64,000 nt of DNA from Erysipelothrix sp964410635 (lineage in GTDB: Bacteria; Bacillota_I; Bacilli_A; Erysipelotrichales; Erysipelotrichaceae). Within the stretch, counting starts at the first letter, position 1. Every line of letters starts with the position of its first letter. Shown here in pieces: positions 8,288 to 16,712 of the stretch. The stretch is from assembly GCA_964410635.1 (NCBI GenBank), contig CAYPHX010000001.1, positions 49,162 through 113,161 on the forward strand, in the 5' to 3' direction. Both the position numbers and the translations under genes were made by a program. The notes beneath the pieces were generated by a model. It saw nothing but the letters and a program-made list of their open reading frames with translations, ran no database searches and was not told the origin of the DNA.

Positions 8288-9112
8288 CTATAAACTACGA
8301 TTCTGTAATGATTTAATATAATCACTTAGAAAAGTTGTTTCAAAACCAAATGAATCAATGATGTTTTGGCTTTCTATAAAGAGTGTTTCAACGACTTCTT
8401 TAGACTCTTCTACACTTAAATAAGTAGTGATTGTTGAAATATCTCGAGCAGTATCTGAGTCTACAGATTTACCTATGACTGTTGCATCTGATGTAACTTC
8501 AAAAAGATCATCTTGAAATTGAAATAAGAGTCCCAGATTTTCACCTAATGTTTGCGCATCTTGTAATTTATCTTCTTTATCTGCAAGGTAGACAGCCATT
8601 TCAAATGCAGCAGAAAATAGTGCACCTGTTTTTAAACGGTAGCACTCTTTTAAGTCTTCTAACGAAGTAATATTATCCAATATATCAATCTCTTGACCTA
8701 AAATCATGCCTCTGGTTCCAGCATTTCTTGATAGAACCTCAAAGAAACGATAGTCTAGTTTTGCTTTTGCAAGTAATGAGAAAGCAAGTGTTAAAAGTCC
8801 ATCTCCTGCTAAGATAGCGATATCTTCACCAAATACAATGTGATTTGTTGGTTTAAAGCGACGCATCTCATCATTATCTAGCGCAGGTAGATCATCATGG
8901 ATTAAAGAGTATGTATGAATACATTCTAGTGCAGCTGCAGCATAGATTGCACGATCATCTTCTATGTTAAAGTCTTTAAGTAAATGAAACATTAACTGTG
9001 GGCGTACACGTTTACCGCCACCAAGTAATGAGTAAGCCATTGCTTCAGTGACACGTGATGGTAAGTGACTGTTGAGTTCTTGTACAAATAATAGTTCTAA
9101 TTTTTCAATCAT
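8288..9112 (-). CDS. ispA: polyprenyl (farnesyl/geranylgeranyl-type) diphosphate synthase
   Basis: The product is 274 residues and catalyses chain elongation of isoprenyl diphosphates. The substrate motif GGGKRVRP (about 31-38) and the first aspartate-rich motif DDLPALDND (73-81) are intact. The second aspartate-rich motif reads QDDLFEV, with Glu where DDxxD is expected. The conserved Lys of the following KSTY block is replaced by Ile (RDISTI). The Gly of RRGKP after the first motif is Phe. These changes make it a divergent member of the family. The start overlaps xseB by 4 bases. The gene sits in the standard xseA-xseB-ispA-dxs order, next to the degenerate DXS homologue. Confidence 0.88.
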   Translation of the reverse strand: MIEKLELLFVQELNSHLPSRVTEAMAYSLLGGGKRVRPQLMFHLLKDFNIEDDRAIYAAAALECIHTYSLIHDDLPALDNDEMRRFKPTNHIVFGEDIAILAGDGLLTLAFSLLAKAKLDYRFFEVLSRNAGTRGMILGQEIDILDNITSLEDLKECYRLKTGALFSAAFEMAVYLADKEDKLQDAQTLGENLGLLFQFQDDLFEVTSDATVIGKSVDSDTARDISTITTYLSVEESKEVVETLFIESQNIIDSFGFETTFLSDYIKSLQNRSL

Positions 9113-9315
9113 TTTTTATCCTCTTGGTGTTTAACAACCAGTTCTTTTACGCGGTTTTCATACGCATCTAATTTAATTTGGCATTGTTTTGATAGGGCCA
9201 AGCCTTCATCAAATAGTTCAATTGCTTTATCTAAAGACACAGAATCACTCTCTAGTTCTTGTGAGATTATATTCAGTCTTTGCATTGCTTTTTCAAAATC
9301 AAATTCTTTAGTCAT
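9109..9315 (-). CDS. xseB: exodeoxyribonuclease VII small subunit
   Basis: The 68-residue protein has the family pattern FEKAMQRLNIISQELES followed by LDKAIELFDEGLALSKQC and a Lys-rich end. It forms a helical bundle that binds the C-terminal region of XseA in the single-strand exonuclease complex. It overlaps xseA by 8 bases and ispA by 4, indicating one coupled operon. The length is normal for the family. Confidence 0.92.
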   Translation of the reverse strand: MTKEFDFEKAMQRLNIISQELESDSVSLDKAIELFDEGLALSKQCQIKLDAYENRVKELVVKHQEDKK

Positions 9316-10714
9316 TGTTATTTCCTTTCACATCTTGAACTTTCGTCAAGATTTTTCCATCATTTAACGCTATTTGTATGTCATTTCCTATTTGAACATC
9401 TTCAATACTTCTTATTATTTTATCATTTTCACTAATAATTCCATACCCTCTTTTCATAATTGCAAAAGGGTTTAGAAGATCAAATTTGTTTAGTAAGGTA
9501 TTTAGTTTATAGCGCTCATTTTGTAGTGTATCCAAAATATCTTTTTCTAGAAAACTATCTAAGACATTTAATTTTGCTTGTTCCTTCGCAATATACAGTT
9601 CTGGATACTTTACGATTGTACTTTTCAGTGTATTTAAATTACTTCTTGTATGATATATGTGTCTATCTAAGCTGTTTTGATATTTTTGGACTAAGCGATC
9701 AATATCACTGGATGCTTTATGAAACATATTAGTATGATGGAGTAATTTAGCATTAAACATATCTAAATTCATATAATGTGAATCGAGTAATGTCATTGGA
9801 TTTTTAAATGTTCGTGTATTTTGGATATTGGCTAATTTTGTTTTCTCATTTCTTAAATGATTTACAGTACTTCGATACATAGCATTTTTATAGTTACGTA
9901 ATGTTTCATGGATATCATCTTTTGATGGTGTTGCAGCAACGATTGCGGCAGTTGGTGTTGCAGCGCGATAATCACTGACATAATCAAGTAAACTTGTATC
10001 ACTCTCATGCCCTACCCCACTCACAATCGGTGTATTAGCGTTGTAAGTTGTAATGATGAGTTCGAGTTCATTAAAAGGCCATAGGTCCTCTATAGAACCC
10101 CCACCTCGTGCTATAACAATAACATCATGATTGTTTTCATCTGCTTGTTTAAGATTTTTAATTAAATCATCTTTGGCATATTCACCTTGTACCATTGAGA
10201 AATAGTAATTCACTTTTGCTACAGGCCAACGTTCTTCAACAGTTCGTTTCATATCAGCATACGCTGCAGTATCTTTACCTGTAATAATTCCAATTGACGT
10301 TGGATATAGAGGTAATGCTTTTTTGTGTGAATCATCGAAGATTCCTTTTTCATAAAGTTCTTTCTTCAATCTTTCAAATTCTATATGTAAATCACCCAAA
10401 CCATCCAGGTTCATTTGTCTTACATAGAGTTGAATTGCACCGGTTTGTTCATAGACATCCAGCGAGCAAATCACGATCACCTTGTCGCCATCCTTTGGTT
10501 TAAATTTTACTTGGGATGATTGTGAACGAAACATGACAGCACGTATGCTGGATTTATCATCTTTTAAAGAAAAATAAAAATGTCCACTTCTATGGGCAGT
10601 GAAATTAGAAATTTCACCCACAATTGCGACATTTTGAAATTGTGGTTCATAACTAACCACTGATTTAATCTTTGAAACAAACTCACTAACGGAAATCGTT
10701 TCATTTTTCATCAT
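9308..10714 (-). CDS. xseA: exodeoxyribonuclease VII large subunit
   Basis: The 468-residue catalytic subunit has an N-terminal OB fold (about 1-105), a catalytic core with ARGGGSIEDLWPFNE and SGVGHESDTSLLDYVSD (about 190-260) and a coiled-coil C-terminal half. It degrades single-stranded DNA from both ends together with XseB. Two ATG codons in a row overlap the nusB TGA, and either can be the start. In Bacillus folD lies between nusB and xseA; here folD is absent and nusB is directly upstream. Confidence 0.94.
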   Translation of the reverse strand: MMKNETISVSEFVSKIKSVVSYEPQFQNVAIVGEISNFTAHRSGHFYFSLKDDKSSIRAVMFRSQSSQVKFKPKDGDKVIVICSLDVYEQTGAIQLYVRQMNLDGLGDLHIEFERLKKELYEKGIFDDSHKKALPLYPTSIGIITGKDTAAYADMKRTVEERWPVAKVNYYFSMVQGEYAKDDLIKNLKQADENNHDVIVIARGGGSIEDLWPFNELELIITTYNANTPIVSGVGHESDTSLLDYVSDYRAATPTAAIVAATPSKDDIHETLRNYKNAMYRSTVNHLRNEKTKLANIQNTRTFKNPMTLLDSHYMNLDMFNAKLLHHTNMFHKASSDIDRLVQKYQNSLDRHIYHTRSNLNTLKSTIVKYPELYIAKEQAKLNVLDSFLEKDILDTLQNERYKLNTLLNKFDLLNPFAIMKRGYGIISENDKIIRSIEDVQIGNDIQIALNDGKILTKVQDVKGNNND

Positions 10715-11112
10715 AGTGAATCTAAAACTCCATTAATAAGTCTATATGAATTTTCATCAGCATACATCTTAGAAAGATTGACTGCCTCATTTACTATAAT
10801 AGCTTTCTCTTGGAAACCTTGTTCAAATTCTGCAAGTGCTAAAAGTAAGATTGCTTGTTCTAAACGTCCTAAGCGATCAAATCTCCAGCCTTTTCTTATC
10901 TTGGAATCAATTACTTTTATATAGATTTCATGTCTTTCTTCAACACGATAACATGCATCTTGTAATTCTTCATCCAATGGTAAGGGGTGTATGAATGTAT
11001 TGACTGAAGATGCAAATGCATTATCAGCAAGTATTTCATCAATATCTTTTTGTGTCATCAAATACATGTAAATGATGGCCACTGCGTTTTGTCTATATTC
11101 TCTTCTACTCAT
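10711..11112 (-). CDS. nusB: transcription antitermination factor NusB
   Basis: The product is a 133-residue all-helical RNA-binding protein that works with NusE/S10 in rRNA antitermination. The N-terminus SRREYRQNAVAIIYMYLM and the closing IIVNEAVNLSKMYADENS match the family. A GGAGGCTTC ribosome site lies directly before the ATG at 11112. It ends with TGA overlapping the xseA start, which also shows that TGA is a stop in this genome. A hairpin just upstream (11130) may attenuate read-through from the asp23 gene. Confidence 0.93.
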   Translation of the reverse strand: MSRREYRQNAVAIIYMYLMTQKDIDEILADNAFASSVNTFIHPLPLDEELQDACYRVEERHEIYIKVIDSKIRKGWRFDRLGRLEQAILLLALAEFEQGFQEKAIIVNEAVNLSKMYADENSYRLINGVLDSL

Positions 11113-11129
11113 GAAGCCTCCACATTAAA

Positions 11130-11150
11130 AGAAGCAGTTCGTCTGCTTCT
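11130..11150 (-). terminator. hairpin between asp23 (yqhY) and nusB
   Basis: An 8-bp perfect stem (11130-11137 with 11143-11150) with a 5-nt loop is followed on the minus strand by only four T residues. The TAG stop of the asp23 gene (11149-11151) lies in the stem. The weak T-run suggests a partial terminator or attenuator before nusB rather than a full stop. Confidence 0.6.
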
Positions 11151-11478
11151 AGTCAAATTTAAAACCAACAACGTTAAAATTAATAACAGGATTATGATAA
11201 TCTACCATTAATTGTAGTTGTTTAATCAGTTCTTTTTGTAAGGATACGCAAGATTTTTCTACATCTTGGCCGTATTGAACTCTAACCTTTAGTAAAACTT
11301 CAAGATTATTATCTTTAAAATCGATTGTAGGCGTTGTTTTTAAGCCGCGAATCTCATCAAAAAAGACATTTTTATCTTGATCAATAGCTGTTTGAATAAT
11401 CTCATTAATAACGCTGGTTGAAATAGCAATTTGTCCCAGACCTTCGTTCTTTTCTTGAATTAATAAATAATCTTTCAT
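11149..11478 (-). CDS. yqhY: Asp23/Gls24 family protein (YqhY-like)
   Basis: The 109-residue protein shows the Asp23 core (GLGQIAISTSVINEIIQTAI and VLLKVRVQYGQDVEKSCVSLQ). The position just before nusB is that of yqhY in Bacillus, where accB-accC normally lie upstream and the protein has been linked to acetyl-CoA carboxylase control. No acc genes are present here; ribF is upstream instead. A second Asp23 paralogue (yloU) lies at 27012. Its ribosome site is AGGTGAT, and an extended -10 promoter is at 11495. The molecular role is not established from sequence. Confidence 0.85.
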   Translation of the reverse strand: MKDYLLIQEKNEGLGQIAISTSVINEIIQTAIDQDKNVFFDEIRGLKTTPTIDFKDNNLEVLLKVRVQYGQDVEKSCVSLQKELIKQLQLMVDYHNPVINFNVVGFKFD

Positions 11479-11494
11479 ATTATCACCTATTCCA

Positions 11495-11503
11495 ATTATA
11501 ACA
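11495..11503 (-). promoter_or_regulatory. extended -10 promoter for the asp23-nusB-xseAB-ispA operon
   Basis: On the minus strand the site reads TGTTATAAT, a perfect extended -10. The candidate -35, 17 bases upstream (TTTAGT), is poor. It lies about 17 bases before the asp23 ATG, giving a very short leader. Confidence 0.6.
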
Positions 11504-11536
11504 TTAAAGAAATTAAAACTAAAGAATTTATAGCTT

Positions 11537-12463
11537 CTATTTTAGTTTCTCTCTTGCAATCTTTTCATCACTTTTCATTTGCGTAATCAATTCATCAATC
11601 GAGTTGAATTTTAGCTCATCACGAATTCTAAATGCGAATTCTTGGTGAATCACTTCTCCATAAATAAGCTCATCAAAATCTAACAAATGTGTTTCAACAG
11701 AAATATCATCTCTTGTATTAAATGTTGGATTGTATCCAATATTTATAATACTTTGGTGGCGTCTACCATCAACGATTGTATAACCTGCATAGACACCTGT
11801 TTTCGGTAAAACAAACTCATCGTATATATCAAGGTTTGCGGTTGGAAAACCAATCTTTCGTCCTTGTTTAGCGCCATCTATGACGATACCACTTAAACGA
11901 TAATTACGCCCTAAGAGTTCACTTGCTTTATCAACTTTACCATTAAGGATCGCTTGTGTTACTTGTGTTGATCCAATTTTCTCTTTTGAATCTTCTTTGA
12001 TTTCAATGATATGTGTGTTTAATACATGTTCAAACTCATTTTTTAGTAAATCAACATTACCTTGTCCTCTAAAACCAAATTTGAAATCTCGTCCAACTAC
12101 TAAATCAGTAATACCAAGACCCATTAAAACTTTATAAATAAAGTCTTCAGGTGATAAACCTGATAGATTGTGATCAAAGTTAAGGATAATAACTTCATCC
12201 AGACCCAATTCTTCTAAAATTTCTAATTTAGTCTTAAGTGGTGTGATATGTTTTACATTGCTTTTTTTATGAATTACAGCCCATGGATCGGGATTGAATG
12301 TAATGAGCATTGCGTTTTCATTGTTTTCTTTAGCAAGTTTTATGGTTTTGTTTATCAGTGCTTGATGACCTAAATGTAGTCCATCAAAGAAGCCGATACA
12401 GGCGACTGATTTATCTTTTCTTAGGCCGATTTGACCAATTGTATTAATCATTGTTCTTTTCAT
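11537..12463 (-). CDS. ribF: bifunctional riboflavin kinase / FMN adenylyltransferase
   Basis: It makes FMN and then FAD from riboflavin. The N-terminal nucleotidyltransferase domain has GFFDGLHLGHQ and the C-terminal kinase domain has GRKIGFPTANL and the TGVYAGY stretch. The product is 308 residues, normal for the family. The frame begins with ATG GTA ATG; the second ATG (12463) fits the AGAGGA ribosome site with 8-base spacing, while the first leaves only 2 bases. It overlaps the truB stop by one base (TAATG), as expected for the truB-ribF pair. Confidence 0.95.
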   Translation of the reverse strand: MKRTMINTIGQIGLRKDKSVACIGFFDGLHLGHQALINKTIKLAKENNENAMLITFNPDPWAVIHKKSNVKHITPLKTKLEILEELGLDEVIILNFDHNLSGLSPEDFIYKVLMGLGITDLVVGRDFKFGFRGQGNVDLLKNEFEHVLNTHIIEIKEDSKEKIGSTQVTQAILNGKVDKASELLGRNYRLSGIVIDGAKQGRKIGFPTANLDIYDEFVLPKTGVYAGYTIVDGRRHQSIINIGYNPTFNTRDDISVETHLLDFDELIYGEVIHQEFAFRIRDELKFNSIDELITQMKSDEKIAREKLK

Positions 12464-13296
12464 TACCATAATCCTCTTTTACTTCTAAATATATTGCCAT
12501 CTTCACGCTCATAAACAGCAAAGTATTCTCCACCATCAATAAGCACAACATCATCTTTTGTTTCTAATTCTATTCTATGTCCAAATGAAACTGCTTTAGA
12601 TAAACTTGCATCTTCAATTCTTGGAAGTACAATCGCATCCTTTGTGGGAATGGGTTCTAAAACATCAGGCAGTGCATCAAGATCCAATGCATCCTTAACT
12701 GAAAAACGGCCAATCGATGTCCGTTCTAATGCAGACATTGTGCCCAGTTCACCTAAGTATTCAGCAATATCTTCACATAGGGTTCTGATATATGTCCCAT
12801 TTGATACATGTGCTTTTATTTTAAATGAGTATGCATCTACTTCTAACAGCTCAATATCATATACTTCTATATCAGTATATTGTGTTTCAACAGCGATTCC
12901 TTCTCGATGGTATTCCATGAGTTTTTTACCGTTTACTTTTTTTGCTGAAACCATGGGTACGCGTTGACTTTGTTTCTTAGTGAAAAACTTCAAAGCTTCT
13001 TTGAGTTTATCTTGATCGATTACTTGTGGCTTCTTCTCTTCTATAGTTTCGCCCCAAATATCACCTGTGTCTGTTTTAAGTCCAAGCTGACATGTTGCAG
13101 TATAGACTTTATCTTCGGCTTCGATGTAGTTTAAAGCTTTTGTAGCCTTATTTACTGCAACAATTAGAAGTCCAGTTGCGTTGGGATCCAGTGTACCGCT
13201 GTGTCCCAATTTAACTTTATACTTGAATTTTAATTGTCTTAGTACATCGAAGGATGTCATGTTTTGTTTTTTATTGATGCAAATAATGCCATCCAT
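12463..13296 (-). CDS. truB: tRNA pseudouridine-55 synthase TruB
   Basis: It isomerises U55 in the T-loop of tRNAs. The 277-residue protein contains the catalytic block KLGHSGTLDPNATGLL with the nucleophilic Asp, plus the motifs VYTATCQLGLKTDTGD and VSNGTYIRTLCEDI. A GTG nine bases upstream (13305) extends the frame, but the ATG at 13296 has an AAAGAGTGAG ribosome site at good spacing and gives the usual MDGIICINK start. It follows the strong terminator after rbfA, so truB-ribF may depend on read-through or on a promoter I cannot see. Confidence 0.94.
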   Translation of the reverse strand: MDGIICINKKQNMTSFDVLRQLKFKYKVKLGHSGTLDPNATGLLIVAVNKATKALNYIEAEDKVYTATCQLGLKTDTGDIWGETIEEKKPQVIDQDKLKEALKFFTKKQSQRVPMVSAKKVNGKKLMEYHREGIAVETQYTDIEVYDIELLEVDAYSFKIKAHVSNGTYIRTLCEDIAEYLGELGTMSALERTSIGRFSVKDALDLDALPDVLEPIPTKDAIVLPRIEDASLSKAVSFGHRIELETKDDVVLIDGGEYFAVYEREDGNIFRSKRGLW

Positions 13297-13326
13297 AGTT
13301 CTCACTCTTTCAATTTAAGGTTCAAA

Positions 13327-13353
13327 AAGAGAATTCTAAACTAGAATTCTCTT
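13327..13353 (-). terminator. intrinsic terminator after rbfA
   Basis: An 11-bp perfect stem (13327-13337 with 13343-13353) with a 5-nt loop is followed on the minus strand by TTTTT. It ends the rimP-nusA-ylxR-ylxQ-infB-rbfA transcript 8 bases after the rbfA stop. Confidence 0.88.
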
Positions 13354-13360
13354 GAATATT

Positions 13361-13705
13361 TTAAGCTTCTTCTTCTTTAATTTTATTTAGGATCATATCA
13401 ATTTTAGTTCCGCGTTCGCTGGACTCATCTAATTTAATATGAATTTCAGGCACACGTCGGGTTGTAATTGATTTACTGATTACTGTACGTAATAATCCGC
13501 GTGATTTTTGAAGAACTTCTAGCCCTTTTGCTTTGTCTTCGTCTTTAATAAAACTTACAAAGACATTAGCATGGGACAAGTCATCACTAACTTCAACATC
13601 TGTAACATTTACAAAGTTCAATGCTGGATCATTTAGTTCTGTTGTAATAGTTTTTGCGATTTGTCGTTTGATAATTGATTCTAGTCTTTCTTTTCTAACA
13701 CTCAT
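13361..13705 (-). CDS. rbfA: 30S ribosome-binding factor A
   Basis: This is a 114-residue KH-type small-subunit maturation factor. Typical family stretches are ERLESIIKRQIAKTITTELNDP, the VEVSDDLSHANVFVS strand and a C-terminal RRVPEIHIKLDESSERG. It starts 4 bases after the infB stop and is the last gene before a strong terminator. The Bacillus gene ylxP, usually between infB and rbfA, is missing. Confidence 0.95.
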   Translation of the reverse strand: MSVRKERLESIIKRQIAKTITTELNDPALNFVNVTDVEVSDDLSHANVFVSFIKDEDKAKGLEVLQKSRGLLRTVISKSITTRRVPEIHIKLDESSERGTKIDMILNKIKEEEA

Positions 13706-13709
13706 AGTA

Positions 13710-15545
13710 TTATGCCTCCTGTGCTACTTCTTCTTCTCCATGTGATTCAATAATATCGCCTTCTTTAATATCATTAAAGTTAGCAATTGTAATTCCACAT
13801 TCGAAACCTTGGTTTACAGTTTTCGCATCGTTTTGGAATCGTTTTAGTGAAGACATTTTACCTTCATAAATTACAATACCATCACGTATTAGGCGAATAT
13901 CGCTATCTGATACCATTTTACCATCTGTAACCATACATCCGGCAATTGTACCAATTTTAGATACTTTATATGTTTGACGTACTTCAGCTTGTCCAAAGAT
14001 TACTTCTTCAAATACTGGAGCCATCATACCTTTCATTGCTGATTCTAATGCTTCAATCGCATGATAAATAACATTGTAGAGTCTAATATCTACTTTCTTC
14101 TCTTCAGCTAAGTTTCTAACTGCAGCTGTAGGACGAATGTTAAATCCAATAATAATTGCGCCTGATGCACTTGCTAGAAGAACATCACTTTCAGTGATTG
14201 TTCCAGCTGTTGATCGGATAACATTAATTCTTACTTCGTCTGAAGTAATTCTTTCAAGACTTGCTTTTAGAGCTTCTGCAGAACCTTGAACATCAGTTTT
14301 AATAACTAAGTTAATGTCTTGCATATTACCTTCAGCAATTTGCTTAGATAAGTCTTCTAAGTTTAATGCACTTGAATGTGATCTTTCTTGTTCAACACGA
14401 GCAATATTACGTTTTTCAGCCATTGTACGTGCTTCTTTATCATCTTTATAGACTCTAAATGGATCACCTGCGACTGGAACATCTTGTAAACCAATAACTT
14501 CAACTGGCATAGATGGTCCTGCAGATTCAAGTTCAACACCATTACTGTCTGTCATCTTACGGATACGACCGAATGTTGTACCGATAACAATGGAGTCACC
14601 TGTTTTAAGTGTACCATTTTGAACGAGTAATGTTGCGACAGGTCCACGACCTTTATCAAGTTTAGCTTCAATAACTGAACCTACTGCTACTCTGTTTGGA
14701 TTTGCTTTTAATTCTTCTAATTCTGCAGCAAGAATGATTGTATCGAGTAACTCGTCAATTCCTTCTCCAGTTTTAGCTGATATTTTTACGAATACTGTAT
14801 CGCCGCCCCACTCTTCAGGCATAACTTGTAAGTCTGCAAGTTCTGAGTAAATACGGTCAAAGTTTGCACCTTCGCGGTCAATCTTGTTGATTGCAATGAT
14901 TAATGGTACACCTGCTGCTTTAGCATGGTCAATTGCTTCGCGTGTTTGTGGCATAACACCATCATCCGCTGCAACAACTACAATAACAATATCTGTAACA
15001 CTTGCTCCACGTGCACGCATCGCTGTAAAAGCCTCATGCCCTGGTGTATCCAAGAATGTTAGTTTTTTACCATCTCTAGTGATTTGGTAAGCACCGATAT
15101 GTTGTGTAATTCCACCAGCTTCGCCTTCAGCAACATCTGCCTTACGGATTGTGTCTAAAGTTGTTGTTTTACCATGGTCAACGTGTCCCATGATTGTAAT
15201 GATTGGAGGACGTGACATGAGGTCTTCCTCTTTATCTTCGACATCATCAACCAGTGCCAACTCATCTACGGGTTCAACACGTGTTGGTTCAACTTCATAT
15301 TCCATACATATTAATTCAACTGTATCACTATCGAGTGATGTGTTAATATTAACCACTGTTCCCATCATAAATAGGAGTTTAATAATATCACTTGAGTTTT
15401 TATGTAGTTTGTCCGCTAAGTCTTTTACTGAGATTCCTTCTGTATATTCAATCTCAGTTACCTTAACCACAGGTTTCTGTGGTCTTGGTGCTTGATTGTT
15501 GTTATTTCTATTTCTGTTTCGATTTCTATTGTTTCTTCTACTCAC
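13710..15545 (-). CDS. infB: translation initiation factor IF-2
   Basis: The 611-residue GTPase places initiator tRNA on the ribosome. The N-terminal region is short and Arg/Asn-rich (RRNNRNRNRNRNNNN), followed by the IF2-N domain (about 35-85). The G domain has IMGHVDHGKTT, DTPGHEAF and NKID. Domains II-IV, including the C-terminal initiator-tRNA-binding domain, follow. It is short for a Firmicutes IF-2, because most of the low-complexity linker is absent. Translation begins at GTG with an AGGTGAGGG ribosome site that overlaps the ylxQ stop. Confidence 0.97.
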   Translation of the reverse strand: MSRRNNRNRNRNRNNNNQAPRPQKPVVKVTEIEYTEGISVKDLADKLHKNSSDIIKLLFMMGTVVNINTSLDSDTVELICMEYEVEPTRVEPVDELALVDDVEDKEEDLMSRPPIITIMGHVDHGKTTTLDTIRKADVAEGEAGGITQHIGAYQITRDGKKLTFLDTPGHEAFTAMRARGASVTDIVIVVVAADDGVMPQTREAIDHAKAAGVPLIIAINKIDREGANFDRIYSELADLQVMPEEWGGDTVFVKISAKTGEGIDELLDTIILAAELEELKANPNRVAVGSVIEAKLDKGRGPVATLLVQNGTLKTGDSIVIGTTFGRIRKMTDSNGVELESAGPSMPVEVIGLQDVPVAGDPFRVYKDDKEARTMAEKRNIARVEQERSHSSALNLEDLSKQIAEGNMQDINLVIKTDVQGSAEALKASLERITSDEVRINVIRSTAGTITESDVLLASASGAIIIGFNIRPTAAVRNLAEEKKVDIRLYNVIYHAIEALESAMKGMMAPVFEEVIFGQAEVRQTYKVSKIGTIAGCMVTDGKMVSDSDIRLIRDGIVIYEGKMSSLKRFQNDAKTVNQGFECGITIANFNDIKEGDIIESHGEEEVAQEA

Positions 15546-15553
15546 TTATACCC

Positions 15554-15859
15554 TCACCTCTTATCTGTTAAGTAAGTTTTAATTAATTTACTGAATCCTT
15601 GGTCGTTAATACCGAGTGCTACTCGATTAAATTTCCCTATGGATCCAGAAACTTCCTCTTTTGTTAGTACATCAACCACTTGGATATTTCTATATCCGCA
15701 AAGTTTCTTGATATCCTCTTGAGTTCTTTCTGAAGCGTTATTTCCTACAAAGACAAGGCTAACCTTATTTTTCTTTATAGCATCTGTTAATTCATCACCC
15801 GTAATGATTTTACCAGCACGCATCGCAAGTCCTAAAGTATTTTGTATTTTATTTTTCAT
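15554..15859 (-). CDS. ylxQ: L7Ae/L30e-type RNA-binding protein YlxQ
   Basis: The 101-residue protein has the L7Ae-family pattern NTLGLAMRAGKIITGDE and KVSLVFVGNNASERTQEDI. Members bind kink-turn RNA, and YlxQ sits in the nusA-infB operon in most Firmicutes. It overlaps ylxR by 11 bases. No unusual residues were noticed. Confidence 0.92.
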   Translation of the reverse strand: MKNKIQNTLGLAMRAGKIITGDELTDAIKKNKVSLVFVGNNASERTQEDIKKLCGYRNIQVVDVLTKEEVSGSIGKFNRVALGINDQGFSKLIKTYLTDKR

Positions 15860-16112
15860 TGGTAAGCTCTAATAATGTATCAAACACAGTATCGGGAACT
15901 TGTGTTTTTAGTGATCGGTTTAATGCGCCAGTTTTCTTTGCTTTTAGAATCACTGCTTCATCTAAAAGTAAGTATGCGCCACGACCATTAAGTCTACCAG
16001 TATGATCAACTTCTATCGTATTGTCTGGTGTCAGAACGATACGAATTAAATCCTTTTTTGGATGTTTTTCTTGTGTTACAACACATTTTCTCATTGGAAT
16101 CTTACGTGTCAT
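15849..16112 (-). CDS. ylxR: YlxR-family RNA-binding protein
   Basis: The 87-residue basic protein contains the family signature IPMRKCVVTQEKHPKKDLIR and the GRGAYLL motif of the DUF448 fold. The family has been reported to modulate RNase P and to bind nucleic acid. It lies 12 bases after the nusA C-terminal fragment, in the standard nusA-ylxR-ylxQ-infB order. Confidence 0.92.
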   Translation of the reverse strand: MTRKIPMRKCVVTQEKHPKKDLIRIVLTPDNTIEVDHTGRLNGRGAYLLLDEAVILKAKKTGALNRSLKTQVPDTVFDTLLELTNEK

Positions 16113-16124
16113 ATTATCACCCTC

Positions 16125-16444
16125 TTAGTCTTCGTCGTAGTAGCTATCGTATTCATCGAAGTCAATGTCTTCGTCATACCATTCGCTCTCGTTTGTTTCT
16201 GTAATTGCTTCAATCTCTTTTAATTGCTCTTCAGTATACTCAGGAACAATTTCATATTCCATTTCTTCAAGCATCTCAGCTGTTGAGACAATAACTTCAT
16301 CTTCACGTTCATTACGACGTCTACGTCTTCTATATGTAGACTCTTCTTTACGACTCGCATCAGCAATTTCTTCAAACTTGGATACGAAATCTTCGTTTCT
16401 TGGTTTGAGTAATGGACGCTTACGTCTTGGAGCTACTTCTTCAA
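16125..16444 (-). CDS. nusA: NusA C-terminal tail (fragment on the far side of an assembly gap)
   Basis: About 106 codons run from the gap to TAA at 16125-16127. The sequence starts in a Glu-rich stretch (EEVAPRRKRP), passes a very basic run (YRRRRRRNERED) and closes with an acidic block (ESEWYDEDIDFDEYDSYYDED). It lies directly before ylxR, where nusA must end, and continues the Glu-rich character seen across the gap. It is therefore taken as the C-terminal tail of NusA rather than a separate gene. Standard NusA from Bacillus lacks such a tail. The frame relation to the N-terminal part cannot be determined because the gap length is nominal. Confidence 0.75.
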
Positions 16445-16544
16445 NNNNNNNNNNNNNNNNNNNNNNNNNNNNNNNNNNNNNNNNNNNNNNNNNNNNNNNN
16501 NNNNNNNNNNNNNNNNNNNNNNNNNNNNNNNNNNNNNNNNNNNN
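16445..16544. other. assembly gap of exactly 100 N
   Basis: One hundred N bases fall inside the repetitive, Glu-coding part of nusA. A run of exactly 100 is the usual placeholder for unknown length, so the true size is not known. Frames drawn through it are artefacts. Confidence 0.98.
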
Positions 16545-16712
16545 CTTCTTCAATAACTTCTTCAACTGTCTCTTCAATTACTTCCACAACAGCCTCTTCA
16601 ACTGTTTCTTCAATAATTTCTTCGACAACATCTTCTACTTCAGTTACTGTATCAACAACTGCATCTTCAATTACAGCTTCTTCAACATCTTCCACAACAG
16701 CTTCTACTTCTA
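16545..16712 (-). repeat. imperfect short repeats encoding a Glu/Val-rich NusA tail
   Basis: On the plus strand the stretch is built from recurring 9- to 12-base units such as TCTTCAATT and CTTCTTCAAC, encoding EEVIEE, EETVEE and EEAVVE modules. It borders the N gap, which suggests the repeat array caused the assembly break. The true array length is unknown. Confidence 0.8.

Noticed and set aside
16545..16712. Short repeats considered as a CRISPR array or microsatellite outside genes
   Set aside because: Units are imperfect, have no spacers, and are in frame inside nusA.
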